From the NCBI RefSeq assembly GCF_034932105.1, contig NZ_JAYGIG010000015.1, positions 4,042 to 68,041 of the forward strand: a stretch of DNA of 64,000 nt, in the 5' to 3' direction. The translations under genes and the position numbers were made by a program. How positions within the stretch are numbered: position 1 is the first letter of the stretch; every line of letters begins with the position of its first letter. The notes under the pieces were generated by a model that was given only the letters and a program-made list of their open reading frames with translations, did not search any database and was not told the DNA's origin. Shown here one piece after another: positions 7,447 to 17,180 of this stretch. The DNA is from Leptothoe sp034932105 (GTDB lineage Bacteria; Cyanobacteriota; Cyanobacteriia; Phormidesmidales; Phormidesmidaceae).

Positions 7447-7544
7447 GCCACCCCAAGCAGACGCGTTTTTACAGGAAATATTTGCCCTATTTGCCCAGGT
7501 CGTATCTGTGGAAAAATTTGTCACACTATCCATCGCTAAAACCC

Positions 7545-8384
7545 ATGAGTGAAAATCTGCAATCTAAGACGTTAGAGGCGCTACAGCACCTGATTGAGGT
7601 GGTGGCCCAGTTACGGAACCCGGATGGAGGCTGTCCATGGGATTTGGCCCAGACGCCGGAGAGCCTGACCCCCTATGTGCTGGAGGAGGCCTATGAGGTG
7701 GTGGATGCGATTCAGCAGGGGGACCGGAAGCATATTGCTGAGGAGCTGGGGGATCTGTTGCTGCAGGTGGTACTGCAGTCGCAGATTTTTAGTGAGACGG
7801 ATGGGTTTGATTTGGGTGATGTGGCCCAGGGCATTGCGGATAAGCTGATCCGCCGGCATCCCCATGTGTTTGGGGATGGCTCGGCGGCGACACCGGAGGA
7901 TGTGCGGGTGAGCTGGGAGGCGATTAAGGCCGAGGAGAAGGGCCAGCAGGAGCCTACGCTGACTGCGAAGCTGGCCCGCTATGGTCGGTCATTGCCTCCC
8001 ATGGTGGCGACGATGAAAATTTCTAAAAAAGCGGCTAAGGCTGGGTTTGAGTGGGAAACCCTGGAGGGGGTGTGGGAAAAGGTGGAGGAGGAGCTGGGAG
8101 AGTTTCGCCATGCCCTGGCCCATGAAAGTGCGGCAAACCAGGCGGCGGAGTTTGGGGATGTGCTGTTTAGTTTGATGCAGGTGGCTCGCTGGTGTGATAT
8201 TGACCCGGTGGCTGCGCTCCAGGGGACAAATCGTCGCTTTGTGCAGCGGTTTGGGTTGCTGGAACAGGCGGCGGATAAGCCGATTGAGGAGCATAGCATA
8301 GAGGAGCTAGAGGCTTTGTGGCAGCGGGCGAAGCTGGCAATTGCTCAGGGCAGAGTGGCTGCAGGCAGAGTGGCTGCAGAGTGA
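7545..8384 (+). CDS. mazG: Nucleoside triphosphate pyrophosphohydrolase MazG
   Basis: MazG hydrolyses NTPs and dNTPs to monophosphate and pyrophosphate, cleaning the nucleotide pool or lowering ppGpp during stress. The 279-residue protein has two MazG domains. The first has LRNPDGGCPWD, then EEAYEVVDAI and EELGDLLLQVV, the acidic E-E-x-x-E...E-x-x-D residues that bind Mg2+. The second has EEELGEF and EFGDVLFSLMQVARW. The ATG at 7545 fits the family better than the upstream one at 7482. The C-terminus carries a small GRVAA duplication. It stands upstream of proA, about 90 bp away. Confidence 0.93.
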   Translation: MSENLQSKTLEALQHLIEVVAQLRNPDGGCPWDLAQTPESLTPYVLEEAYEVVDAIQQGDRKHIAEELGDLLLQVVLQSQIFSETDGFDLGDVAQGIADKLIRRHPHVFGDGSAATPEDVRVSWEAIKAEEKGQQEPTLTAKLARYGRSLPPMVATMKISKKAAKAGFEWETLEGVWEKVEEELGEFRHALAHESAANQAAEFGDVLFSLMQVARWCDIDPVAALQGTNRRFVQRFGLLEQAADKPIEEHSIEELEALWQRAKLAIAQGRVAAGRVAAE

Positions 8385-8474
8385 CGCGTAGAACGTGAAA
8401 GGTCAATGGTTTGCGCAGGTCCCGAAAGCTTTATTCTGGATACACTAGATTATTGACGAATACCCACGGAACCC

Positions 8475-9791
8475 ATGTCTGTATCTTCGGTTGCTGCTGT
8501 TGAGAATCCTTTGGTTGCGATCGCAACCAGCACTCGTCAAGCCGCCCGCACCCTGGCCAGCCTCTCCACCGAGCAAAAGAATGAGGCCATTGAGGCCATT
8601 GCCCAGGCGTTGACAGCGGCGGCCCCTGATATTGTTGCGGCCAATGCTCTAGACCTGCAAGCAGCCGTGGAGGATAACCTGGCCAAGCCCCTCTACGAAC
8701 GGCTAAAGCTGGATGCGATGAAGCTGCAGGGGGCGATTAAGGGGGTGCGGGATGTGGCGCAGCTGCCGGACCCGGCGGGGGCGGTGCAGATTCACCGTGA
8801 GTTAGACGATGGCCTGGTACTGAAGCGCATTGCCTGCCCCCTGGGGGTGCTGGGCATTATCTTTGAATCTCGACCCGACGCGGTGATGCAGATTTCTACC
8901 CTGGCGGTGAAGTCGGGCAATGGTGTCATTCTTAAGGGGGGTCGGGAAGCTGTGCGGTCTTGCCAAGCCCTGGTTAAGGCCATTCGCCAGGGTTTGACCA
9001 ATGCCGGGGTGGACCCCAATGCGGTGCAGCTGCTCACCACGCGGGAAGAAACACGGGCCATGCTGGCCTTAGACAACTATGTGGATCTGATCATCCCCCG
9101 AGGCTCCAATGCCTTTGTGCGGTTTGTCCAGGAGAATACCCGGATTCCGGTATTGGGTCATGCGGACGGTGTGTGTCACTTATATGTGGATGCGGCGGCG
9201 GACCTGGAAAAGACGGTCAACATTGCTGTTGATGCCAAGGTGGGCTATCCATCCGCCTGTAATGCCATTGAAACCCTGCTAGTGCATCGGGACATCGCCC
9301 CTAGGGCTTTGCCGGTACTGGCCAGTGCCCTGCAACAGGCGGGGGTGAAACTACTGGGGGATGAGGCGACACGGCAGGTGCTCACGGATATTCAAGCGGC
9401 CACCGAAGATGACTGGTCTACGGAGTATAGCGATCTGATTTTGGCCATTCGGGTGGTGGATTCGGTCGATGGGGCGATTGACCATATCAATACCTATGGG
9501 TCGCGTCATACGGATGCGATCGCAACAGAAGACCAGGCCACCGCTGCTCAATTTATGGCCCAGGTGGATGCCGCTGGGGTTTACCACAACTGCTCCACCC
9601 GCTTTGCCGATGGTTTCCGCTACGGCTTTGGGGCTGAAGTGGGCATCAGCACCCAGAAAATGCCCCCTCGCGGCCCCGTTGGCTTAGAAGGATTAGTCAC
9701 CTACAAGTATCAAGTAGTGGGTAACGGCCATGTTGTGGCTACCTACTCAGGAGAAAATGCAAGACCCTTTACCCATCGTGATTTGTCCTAA
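8475..9791 (+). CDS. proA: Gamma-glutamyl phosphate reductase
   Basis: ProA reduces gamma-glutamyl phosphate with NADPH to glutamate semialdehyde, the second step of proline synthesis. The 438-residue product spans the full family length. Conserved features include CPLGVLGIIFESRPDA, the region GNGVILKGGREA, and the active-site Cys262 in YPSACNAIETLL, followed by the C-terminal EVGISTQKMPPRGPVGLEGL. An 18-bp extended HIP1 palindrome lies in its first codons (8512-8529). The proB kinase gene is not adjacent. Confidence 0.97.
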   Translation: MSVSSVAAVENPLVAIATSTRQAARTLASLSTEQKNEAIEAIAQALTAAAPDIVAANALDLQAAVEDNLAKPLYERLKLDAMKLQGAIKGVRDVAQLPDPAGAVQIHRELDDGLVLKRIACPLGVLGIIFESRPDAVMQISTLAVKSGNGVILKGGREAVRSCQALVKAIRQGLTNAGVDPNAVQLLTTREETRAMLALDNYVDLIIPRGSNAFVRFVQENTRIPVLGHADGVCHLYVDAAADLEKTVNIAVDAKVGYPSACNAIETLLVHRDIAPRALPVLASALQQAGVKLLGDEATRQVLTDIQAATEDDWSTEYSDLILAIRVVDSVDGAIDHINTYGSRHTDAIATEDQATAAQFMAQVDAAGVYHNCSTRFADGFRYGFGAEVGISTQKMPPRGPVGLEGLVTYKYQVVGNGHVVATYSGENARPFTHRDLS

Positions 9792-9840
9792 ATGCGCTGG
9801 TTTATGCATCGGCTCTCCCCCTAGGTAGCCCATGCTGACC

Positions 9841-10170
9841 TCAATTCGCTAGGCCTTGTGTATCTAATACCGTCACCTCATCCAGCAGTTCTCTCATGAA
9901 TTTTTCAGGATCTCTGAGATTCATTTCCGATAACGCTATCATCTCCTCAACACTATAGAGATCATCACTATCGACAACTTCTAAAATCCAAGTAGATATG
10001 GTGTCAGGGTGCTGTAGTAGCTCTTCAGCAAACTCGAGGGGACTTTTACCTGATCTTTTTCCATCTACTTTGGAGGCCAAACATAGCTGCAGTAACTTAC
10101 CTAAGGTAGTGTCAGGTGTGGTACATAAGAGAAACGCCATTGTTTGACTCAAAAGCTGTTTCTTCTCCAT
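9841..10170 (-). CDS. Small hypothetical protein
   Basis: The 109-residue product is acidic and mostly helical (LEFAEELLQH, VEEMIALSEMNL). I recognise no family or catalytic motif. It ends about 50 bp from the end of proA, in convergent orientation. Codon use looks normal and a purine-rich AGAA lies ahead of the ATG at 10170. It is probably a real cytoplasmic protein of unknown function. Confidence 0.5.
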   Translation of the reverse strand: MEKKQLLSQTMAFLLCTTPDTTLGKLLQLCLASKVDGKRSGKSPLEFAEELLQHPDTISTWILEVVDSDDLYSVEEMIALSEMNLRDPEKFMRELLDEVTVLDTQGLAN

Positions 10171-10419
10171 CAGAAAATTTCCTGTACTGAATATGTTGGG
10201 GTGATTTTAAGGTACTACAGTTCACTGTGCATAAACAATAACACAACCATTCAGCTACCAATTGTATAAAACAAGCAAAATCGCCCAGAAAGCCGTCCAA
10301 ATATCTGCTAAACCTCAAAATTACGGCATTGGTTGCCGTTCGCACCCAAATAATTTCATCAGTTTCCTGGAACTTCCTACGACCGCTTTTTGCAGCCTGC
10401 TGTGACCTTTATGACCGCC

Positions 10420-11374
10420 ATGAACTCCTCCTCTCTCCCCACCTTAAACCTACAGACATTTCTGCATGGTGCAACGGACCAACGACAACAGTTTGTCCTT
10501 ACCCTAGGCCAAGCCTTGGAAACGGTTGGTTTTTTTGCCCTAGAAAATCACGACATTGACTCTGACCTCATTCGGTCGGCTTATGGGGCGGCAGCCGACT
10601 TTTTTACGTTGCCGGAGGCCATTAAACAGAACTACGAACGACCCGATATTCATCGGCAACGGGGGTTTACCTGCTTTGGACAAGAACACGCCAAGGACAG
10701 TGATGCCCCAGATCTCAAGGAGTTTTGGCACGTGGGGCGAGAAGATGAATTTGCCAATCCTTGGCCCCAGGAGGTGCCGCAATTTCAGCTGGCCGGCAGA
10801 ACTCTATCAGCAGTTAGAGCTGTGTGCGGCCCATTTGCTAAAGGCCTGTGCCCTCTATTTGGACCTACCGGAAACGTTCTTTGATGCTGAAGCTGCGGAA
10901 GGTAAAAGCATTCTGCGGGTGTTACATTACCCACCCCTAGGGTCGGCACTGCAACCCGTCCTGGGGTCAGCATTACGGGCTGCCCCCCACGAGGATATTA
11001 ATCTGATTACCCTATTGTGCGAATCCACCGGGCCGGGCCTCGAACTGCTCCAGGCAGATGGTAGCTGGCTGGCCATTGAGTCCTTACCGGGTCAGATTAT
11101 TGTGGATACGGGGGATATGCTACAGGCCCTGAGTAATGGGGTGTTTAAAAGTACCACCCATCGCGTGGTTAATCCTGATGCTGGGGGTGTTGGCGCAGCC
11201 TCCCTGGGGGAGAATCGCAGATTTTCCCTGCCGTTTTTTATGCATCCCCGTCCCGACTTTGACCTGACGCCCCTACCCAGTTGCGTAGAGCGCACGGGGG
11301 GGCAGCCCAAGTTTCCTACTCAAACGGCCCAACAATATTTGCACCAGCGGCTCCAGGAAATTGGTTTAGCCTAA
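10420..11374 (+). pseudogene. 2-oxoglutarate/Fe(II)-dependent oxygenase (isopenicillin N synthase-like), frameshifted
   Basis: The first 120 or so codons encode the DIOX-N-type domain (LGQALETVGFFALENHDI; KQNYERPDIHRQRGFTCFG). The rest is in the next frame and gives AELYQQLELCAAHLLKAC, the metal-binding HEDINLITLL, TTHRVVNP with the second His, and RRFSLPFF with the 2OG-binding Arg. All catalytic residues are present, but the reading frame shifts by +1 between about 10776 and 10800. Such enzymes oxidise small molecules; the substrate cannot be told. It may be a true recent pseudogene or a sequencing error. The ATG at 10420 is preferred over 10390. Confidence 0.8.
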
Positions 11375-11535
11375 AACCTGGACCATAGGGCGACCATGGC
11401 ACGGCATAATGGAAAAATCAATCGAGTAGCTGGGCGTATGGTTCATCCCACTAAGCCCCATATAGCCGTTGTTTTGCAATGGCTCTAGCCGTTACTCATG
11501 TCGTACATTATGGGCGCAAAGCTATATTTTGACCT

Positions 11536-12468
11536 ATGGATATTGCCGCCGCCTTACCCACTGCCATTGTCACCCTCCGGGAGGGGGTGGAAGCATCACT
11601 GGTAGTGGGCATTGTGCTGGCCTGCTTAAATAAAGCCGAGAAACCCCAGCTGAATCAATCGGTATTTGGCGGGGTCGTGGCGGGCTTAGCGGGCAGTGTT
11701 CTGATTGGCTCATTTTTGGGGCTAGGGCTGGAGCAATTGCAATATGCCATGCCCAATGCCCAGGGGCTGCTAAAGCCCATCCTGGGCATTCTCTTTGGCA
11801 GCGTTGCCATCATTATGCTGAGCTGGATGCTCCTGTGGATGACCCGTCAGGCCAGATCTTTAAAATCTGAAATCAATCAAACGGTTAGCAGTGCCCTGAC
11901 CAGTGAGGCGGCTGGTCTGAGTATTTTTAGCCTGGTGTGTATTGCTGTGCTTAGGGAAGGGTTTGAAACCGTTCTGTTTCTATTTACCCAACCTCAAACT
12001 TTGGCTAGCAGCCTGTTAGGGGTGGGGATGGGATTGCTCGGAGCCACCGTGATCGGCTTTGGATTATTTAGGTGGGGTATTCGGATTAACTTGGGGTTGT
12101 TTTTTCAAGTGATGGGGGTGCTGCTGCTGCTCATTATTGCTGGGCTAGTGGTGTCGTTATGCCGCAACATCGACATTGCTTTTGCGGCCCTCAGTCAGCT
12201 CAGTAGCTTGCCCCTAGACCTCTGCTTTGGCTTTGGCCAGTCCTGTGTATTGGGTCCCCTCATCTGGGATGCTAGCCAGAGTTTGCCTGACAAAAAGCTG
12301 CCAGGGGTGATTTTAAAGGTGCTGCTGGGCTATCGCGATCGCATCTACCTAGTACAGCTACTGGCCTATGCCCTGTTTTGGCTAGTCATTGGCGGTCGAT
12401 ATTTCCGCACCCTCAACCAACCAACACCCCCAAAGGAAAAGACTACATCGGTCTCTTCAACCGTTTAA
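11536..12468 (+). CDS. FTR1-family iron permease
   Basis: The 310-residue protein is a polytopic membrane protein of about seven segments related to FTR1/EfeU. Two iron-translocation motifs are clear: REGVEA in the first helix (ATLREGVEAS-like setting) and REGFET near residue 140. FTR1 proteins import iron, in bacteria often with EfeO/EfeB partners; none is adjacent here. Transport across the cytoplasmic or thylakoid membrane is inferred from the family. A stem-loop at 12558-12598 follows and probably terminates transcription. Confidence 0.85.
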   Translation: MDIAAALPTAIVTLREGVEASLVVGIVLACLNKAEKPQLNQSVFGGVVAGLAGSVLIGSFLGLGLEQLQYAMPNAQGLLKPILGILFGSVAIIMLSWMLLWMTRQARSLKSEINQTVSSALTSEAAGLSIFSLVCIAVLREGFETVLFLFTQPQTLASSLLGVGMGLLGATVIGFGLFRWGIRINLGLFFQVMGVLLLLIIAGLVVSLCRNIDIAFAALSQLSSLPLDLCFGFGQSCVLGPLIWDASQSLPDKKLPGVILKVLLGYRDRIYLVQLLAYALFWLVIGGRYFRTLNQPTPPKEKTTSVSSTV

Positions 12469-12557
12469 GCAGATAGTTAGACAGATAGATTAGATAGCTA
12501 GAAAATAACTAAAGTAACAATCTTTAGTCCGTTCTTAGATAAGTATAAAACCTTGGC

Positions 12558-12598
12558 TTTGAGCTTTGAGTAACAAGTTTGCTGACCCAAAGCTCAAA
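12558..12598. terminator. Stem-loop between convergent genes
   Basis: TTTGAGCTTTG (12558-12568) pairs exactly with CAAAGCTCAAA (12588-12598), with a 19-base loop. It lies between the end of the FTR1 gene (plus) and the end of the 126-residue gene (minus), so a bidirectional terminator is likely, though the loop is long and T-runs are weak. Confidence 0.5.
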
Positions 12599-12621
12599 AT
12601 CAAAAAACTACGTCAATGGAC

Positions 12622-13002
12622 TTAAGTATCAATGGGGCTACTATCAGAATCACTCTGATCCAGTAAGCGCTCAAATCTATCTTTTGACCAACGATCCGTT
12701 GCGTAGGAAATAGCACTGATTTCAGCTAATCGAATTAGCCACACCGTGCGCTGATAAGGATCATCCGGCAACTCATCATCCTCGTATCCCTCAGCCACGT
12801 CCACATCCACCACTTCTACGTAGTCGCCATCCAGATATATGGGGATACCAACTAATCTTGTTCCTGGCATACGAAACCAAACTTCGCTACCGGTGTGGAG
12901 AGCTTCTTCTAAACGTTTGTAGAGCCGTGTATGTTTTGGAACTACTCTGCAGGTGGGGGACTCTGGTTCACGTTGAATGACGGGTCGGGGGGTATTTTGC
13001 AT
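12622..13002 (-). CDS. Conserved hypothetical protein
   Basis: The 126-residue protein starts at an ATG (13002) with AAGGAGAG just upstream, which decides it over the start at 13041. It has a charged N-terminus, a central strand-rich part (EVWFRMPGTRLVGIPIYLD), an acidic run and a C-terminal helix. Small cyanobacterial proteins of this pattern exist, but I know of no assigned role. No neighbour suggests a function. Confidence 0.6.
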   Translation of the reverse strand: MQNTPRPVIQREPESPTCRVVPKHTRLYKRLEEALHTGSEVWFRMPGTRLVGIPIYLDGDYVEVVDVDVAEGYEDDELPDDPYQRTVWLIRLAEISAISYATDRWSKDRFERLLDQSDSDSSPIDT

Positions 13003-13498
13003 GCTTCTCTCCTTTTGGTCAATACACAATGCCGTACACATGCCACTTGCTGGTTGAGCCGTTACTGATTTAGGGATGAACTAATCTGAAAGCATTGCAT
13101 TAAGCCAAGACCTTGCAGATGAAATGATAGTTCGGAGCAGCAACGCCCTGATTTACCAATGGATGGTCAAATCTACTAAAGCAAGGGGGTTTAGAGCTGG
13201 ACATCTGGCATATCTCTACCTAAGGGACACCTCCTTGTTAAAACTGGAACGATAAATCGACTGGTTGAAGCTAGTCTAACGTCTTGCCTAGGGCATTAAC
13301 TCAATACCCATAGGAAACATTCCCACAAAGAATGCCCAAGTCTGCTGAAGGCAAAACCTTTCTAGGTAGTCTACATCATCCTAATCTAGACGAGTAACCG
13401 TAAAATGCAAAAGATTAACCTATATGGCTTAAGGAATTCAGCCGTATATCGCGAAAAGCTCTTTCAGCCACATCAGGGGCGGACCAAACTCAAAACAG
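13003..13498. other. Intergenic stretch, nothing recognised
   Basis: These roughly 500 bases lie between a minus-strand gene start and the end of accB. I see no supported gene, RNA or strong inverted repeat. An open frame at 13405-13626 overlaps accB out of frame and is rejected. Confidence 0.4.
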
Positions 13499-13996
13499 CT
13501 AACTCTGCTTCACCCGCATCAAGGGCTGACCAAACTCAACCGGTTCAGCATTTTGGACCAAAATTTCGACAATTTCACCAGAGACCTCAGCCTCAAGCTC
13601 ATTCATCAGCTTCATCGCCTCGATAATGCAGACGGTTTGTCCAGATTTAATCCGATCACCCGTATTTACAAACGGAGATTCATCGGGGGCTGGGGACCGA
13701 TAGAACGTACCTACCATCGGTGAGGTAATCTCGTACAGATCGGATACGGCGGCCACCGGTGGTGCGGCGGCCATCGGTGGTGCGACGGCCATCGGTGGTG
13801 CGGCGGTTGTTGCCAATGCCTGGGGAGCCGCTGCAGACTGTAACGTAGCATCTGAAGCGAACATCACAGCTTGACCGGGAGCGGTAGCCTTGCGCAATGT
13901 GAGCTCAAAATTAGGATTTTTAAGCGTCAGCTCAGCAATATCTGTTTGATCAAGAGCTGCAACTAGCTGACGAAGCTCACTAAAATCCAAATCCAC
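13499..13996 (-). CDS. accB: Biotin carboxyl carrier protein of acetyl-CoA carboxylase
   Basis: AccB carries the biotin that moves CO2 from biotin carboxylase to carboxyltransferase in the first step of fatty-acid synthesis. The 165-residue protein has a short N-terminal helix region, a flexible Ala/Pro linker, and a C-terminal biotinyl domain with EAMKLMNE; Lys129 is the biotin site. The linker is built from repeated APPMA-like units (about 13740-13805). It lies downstream of efp on the same strand (gap about 135 bp), the usual cyanobacterial efp-accB order, so cotranscription is likely. Confidence 0.96.
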   Translation of the reverse strand: MDLDFSELRQLVAALDQTDIAELTLKNPNFELTLRKATAPGQAVMFASDATLQSAAAPQALATTAAPPMAVAPPMAAAPPVAAVSDLYEITSPMVGTFYRSPAPDESPFVNTGDRIKSGQTVCIIEAMKLMNELEAEVSGEIVEILVQNAEPVEFGQPLMRVKQS

Positions 13997-14130
13997 TGTC
14001 TACAACTCCAAATTAACAATTAGTGACACCTACCAACAGGGTCTGCTTAGAGCAGTCTACTCCAGTAGAGGACTGCACAAAAACCGACCGTAGGGAGCCA
14101 AAACCAACTCTTCATCTACGTTGATAAGAA

Positions 14131-14688
14131 TCACTCTCTACCGAGGTAGGAGTCATTCCGGGTGTCGATTTTAATCCTTTCACCGATCGAGATAAATAAG
14201 GGCACCATCACCTGGGCCCCTGTTTCTACGGTGGCTGGCTTGGTTCCACCGGTGGCCGTATCGCCTTTTACCCCAGGGTCGGTCTCAGTCACTTCCAACA
14301 CCACCGAGTTAGGTAAATCGACCTCTAGCACTTGCTCATTCCACTTGAGGACCGTCACCTCCATTTCCTCCTTTAAATATTTGACCTGGGGTCCGATCTC
14401 CTTTGCAGAAAGCTGGGACTCGTCATAGGTTTCCATATTCATGAATACATACTGGTCACCATCGCGATAAGTGTATTGCATCACGCTCTTTTCTACGACT
14501 GCTTGGGGAAGAGTTTCCCCAGCGCGAAATGTGCGATCAACAACGCTACCGGTTTGGACGTTCTTTAATTTAGTCCGGACGAAGGCTGCCCCTTTTCCAG
14601 GTTTTACATGGAGAAACTCCACTACTCGCCACACGGAGCCATCAATTTCAATGCTAGTACCGGTGCGAAAATCATTGCTAGAAATCAT
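14131..14688 (-). CDS. efp: Translation elongation factor P
   Basis: EF-P binds between the P and E sites of the ribosome and relieves stalling at polyproline. The 185-residue product is full length with three beta-barrel domains. The domain I tip loop is KPGKGAAF with Lys32 at the modified position. The C-terminal signature TGAQVMVPLFISIGERI is present. It heads the efp-accB pair and is divergent from the cyclophilin gene at 14927. Confidence 0.97.
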   Translation of the reverse strand: MISSNDFRTGTSIEIDGSVWRVVEFLHVKPGKGAAFVRTKLKNVQTGSVVDRTFRAGETLPQAVVEKSVMQYTYRDGDQYVFMNMETYDESQLSAKEIGPQVKYLKEEMEVTVLKWNEQVLEVDLPNSVVLEVTETDPGVKGDTATGGTKPATVETGAQVMVPLFISIGERIKIDTRNDSYLGRE

Positions 14689-14784
14689 GGTGCTGGCAGG
14701 CTGTAGATTGATAGTCGATGGTTAATATTCGGCCCTTATTGTACAGCTCAGCGGTCATTTACCCGTACGGTTATGAATTAATCC

Positions 14785-14855
14785 CTGGTGATCACCTGGT
14801 GATCACTGACCCCATGCAGTGATTTATACAAGATATCTAGAACCGCATGGGGTCA
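14785..14855. promoter_or_regulatory. Repeat and inverted-repeat block between divergent efp and cyclophilin genes
   Basis: CTGGTGATCAC occurs twice in tandem (14785-14806). It is followed directly by TGACCCCATGC (14807-14817), whose exact reverse complement lies at 14845-14855. The block sits in the 238-bp divergent promoter region, so an operator role is plausible, but no known site is recognised. Confidence 0.5.
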
Positions 14856-14926
14856 ATGTCTGAGACGCTCCACACTATGGCAAGATCGTAAAGGTTTGTC
14901 ACGCCGTTGTCGTTATATTTCCAACT

Positions 14927-16078
14927 ATGGCTCGTTTCCAATCCTGCTTTCAGACTGCCCTTGCGGGTCTTTTGAGCATCAGTTTTAGTTTTATCCTCAG
15001 CTTTGGTTGGTTTTCGGTGCCATCGGCCCAGGCAGCTGTGCTTCCCTTTGCTATGCCGGTGGCCTATCTGCCAGTGGCCTATTTACCCCCTGGGGATGCC
15101 ATTACTGACCCTAGGGCACTACTGCGCTATTCCCTCCCCATCGATAGTCCAGAAATTCGTCAGATTCAGGATAATTTGGAGGGGCTGAACTATGCCCTGC
15201 GCACGAAACAGTGGGGACGGGCAAAGCGGGAAATCAATCAGTCGACAAAACTTCTGACCCGGAAGCGTCCAGCCATTTTAGAGGCGATTCCAGAGGAGCG
15301 GCGGGCCATGGCTGAGCCCCTGTTTGGGAAAATTGATGCTCAGCTAGAAGCCATGCAAACGGCGTTGTCAACCAAGGATGTGGATAGCCTGTGGAGTGGG
15401 CGACGGACGACCCTGGGCCTGATTGGCGAACTGGAGTATTTGATGGTTAAGGGGTTTCCCTATGAGGTGCCCGCAGAGTATGACCACCTGCCCCAGCTGA
15501 AGGGACGGGCCACGATTGAGTTCAAAACCAATGAAGGCCCCGTAACGGTGGTGGTGGATGGGTATAGTGCCCCAGTCACGGCGGGCAACTTTGTGGACCT
15601 GGTTAAACGGGGTTTTTATGATGGCATGACCTTTGACCGGGCTGAGGAAAATTATGTACTGCAAACGGGGGATCCCGCTGGTCCAGAAGTGGGGTTTATT
15701 GATCCGAAGACCAAGCAGTATCGGGCTATTCCTTTGGAAATTTTAGTGTCCGGTGATGACGCCCCCACCTATGGGGCCACCTTAGAAGAACTGGGGCGGT
15801 TTCTAGAAAAGCCCGTACTTCCGTTCAATTCCTTTGGGGCCCTAGCCATGGCCCGGCCAGAGTCTGATCCGGATGGGGCCTCGTCCCAATTCTTTTTCTT
15901 CCTATTTGAACCAGAATTGACCCCGGCGGGGTTAAATCTGCTGGATGGCCGCTACTCCGTATTTGGCTACACCATTGAGGGGAAAGAAGCCCTGGATAGG
16001 ATGGGACATCAGGGGGGCAAAATCCTCTCTGCTAAGGTAGTTGACGGGTTGGATAATTTGGTGACACCGCAGGCGTGA
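14927..16078 (+). CDS. TLP40-like cyclophilin-type peptidyl-prolyl isomerase
   Basis: The 383-residue protein has a signal peptide (hydrophobic residues 10-30, ending SAQA). A helical N-terminal domain contains the ALRTKQWGRAKREINQ region, and a divergent cyclophilin domain runs from about residue 190 (ATIEFKTNEGPVTVVVDGY, NFVDLVKRGFYDGMTFDR). It resembles plant and cyanobacterial thylakoid lumen TLP40/CYP38, which help photosystem II assembly. A lumen or periplasm location fits the signal. Its stop codon overlaps the GTG start of thiL, so the two are translationally coupled. Confidence 0.88.
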   Translation: MARFQSCFQTALAGLLSISFSFILSFGWFSVPSAQAAVLPFAMPVAYLPVAYLPPGDAITDPRALLRYSLPIDSPEIRQIQDNLEGLNYALRTKQWGRAKREINQSTKLLTRKRPAILEAIPEERRAMAEPLFGKIDAQLEAMQTALSTKDVDSLWSGRRTTLGLIGELEYLMVKGFPYEVPAEYDHLPQLKGRATIEFKTNEGPVTVVVDGYSAPVTAGNFVDLVKRGFYDGMTFDRAEENYVLQTGDPAGPEVGFIDPKTKQYRAIPLEILVSGDDAPTYGATLEELGRFLEKPVLPFNSFGALAMARPESDPDGASSQFFFFLFEPELTPAGLNLLDGRYSVFGYTIEGKEALDRMGHQGGKILSAKVVDGLDNLVTPQA

Positions 16079-17154
16079 GCAGTCCTGGTCCTGCGTCTGG
16101 CTCCATGTCTGGGTCTACAGCTAGGTCCACCATTGCCGAGCTAGGGGAGCATGAAGTGCTGCGACGGTTGCACCGCTTTTGTGGGGCGATGGTGGGGGAC
16201 GATGGGGCGTTGCAGGCCTTGCCCCCCGGTGAGCAGTTGGTGGTGACCACCGATGTTCTGGTGGATGGGGTGCATTTTTGCGATCGCACCCTCCCCCCTC
16301 TGGACCTGGGCTGGCGCGCCGCCGCCGTCAACCTATCGGACTTGGCCGCCATGGGGGCAAAACCCCTGGGGCTAACCATTGGCCTCACCCTACCAGCCCA
16401 CACCAGTTGGCCCTGGCTAGAAACGGTTTACCAGGGCCTCACCGACTGCTTAGGTCAGTATGGAGGAGCCATCCTCGGCGGCGATCTCTGTCGGGGGGAT
16501 CACCGCAGTTTGGCCATTACGGCCCTGGGCTCCGTTCAGCCCCACCAGGCCCTGTATCGCCATCGGGCCCAGCCAGGACAAGTCTTAGTCACCACGGGGG
16601 TACATGGAGCCTCCCGGGCGGGCTTAGCCCTGCTGTTGGGTGAACTGGATGGCGCGCTGGATGAGACTTGGGAGCAGAGCAATCCCTCCTCCATCACCCG
16701 CCAGACCTGGATTACGGCCCATCAACGACCCATACCGCAGTTTGAGGCCATCGCCACCCTGCGTCGGCTCCACACCCAAACCGAAAATGCCCCAGCTGAT
16801 GCCCCAGCTTGTATGGACACCAGCGATGGCCTTGCCGATGCCGTGATCCAAATTTGCCGCCAGAGTCAGGTGGGGGCAACCCTACTGCGCTCCCAGTTAC
16901 CCATTCCCCCCGGTCTAGTCGATGCCGTTGGTACCACCACCGCCGCACAATGGACCCTTTACGGCGGGGAAGACTTTGAACTGGTGCTCAGTCTGTCTCC
17001 GGCCATGGCGGAGGCGTTTGTGCAACAGCACCCTGGCAGCCAAATCATTGGGCACACCACTAGGGCACACCAAATTCGCTTAAGGGATGATCTGACCCAA
17101 GGCCCTGACGTGGCGTTGGACCAGGGGCAGGGGTATCAACATTTTGGCGAGTAG
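16075..17154 (+). CDS. thiL: Thiamine-monophosphate kinase
   Basis: ThiL phosphorylates thiamine phosphate to thiamine diphosphate, the active cofactor, as the last step of synthesis. The 359-residue protein shows MVGDDGAL, VDGVHF, the core NLSDLAAMGAKP, GGDLCRG, MDTSDGLADAV and LYGGEDFELV, all family hallmarks binding ATP and Mg2+. The start is the GTG overlapping the previous stop (GTGA); the ATG at 16105 is an alternative, because the first ten residues are not conserved in type. Confidence 0.94.
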   Translation: MSSPGPASGSMSGSTARSTIAELGEHEVLRRLHRFCGAMVGDDGALQALPPGEQLVVTTDVLVDGVHFCDRTLPPLDLGWRAAAVNLSDLAAMGAKPLGLTIGLTLPAHTSWPWLETVYQGLTDCLGQYGGAILGGDLCRGDHRSLAITALGSVQPHQALYRHRAQPGQVLVTTGVHGASRAGLALLLGELDGALDETWEQSNPSSITRQTWITAHQRPIPQFEAIATLRRLHTQTENAPADAPACMDTSDGLADAVIQICRQSQVGATLLRSQLPIPPGLVDAVGTTTAAQWTLYGGEDFELVLSLSPAMAEAFVQQHPGSQIIGHTTRAHQIRLRDDLTQGPDVALDQGQGYQHFGE

Positions 17155-17180
17155 CGGGTGGTTTCCTCGCTAGTGATTTT

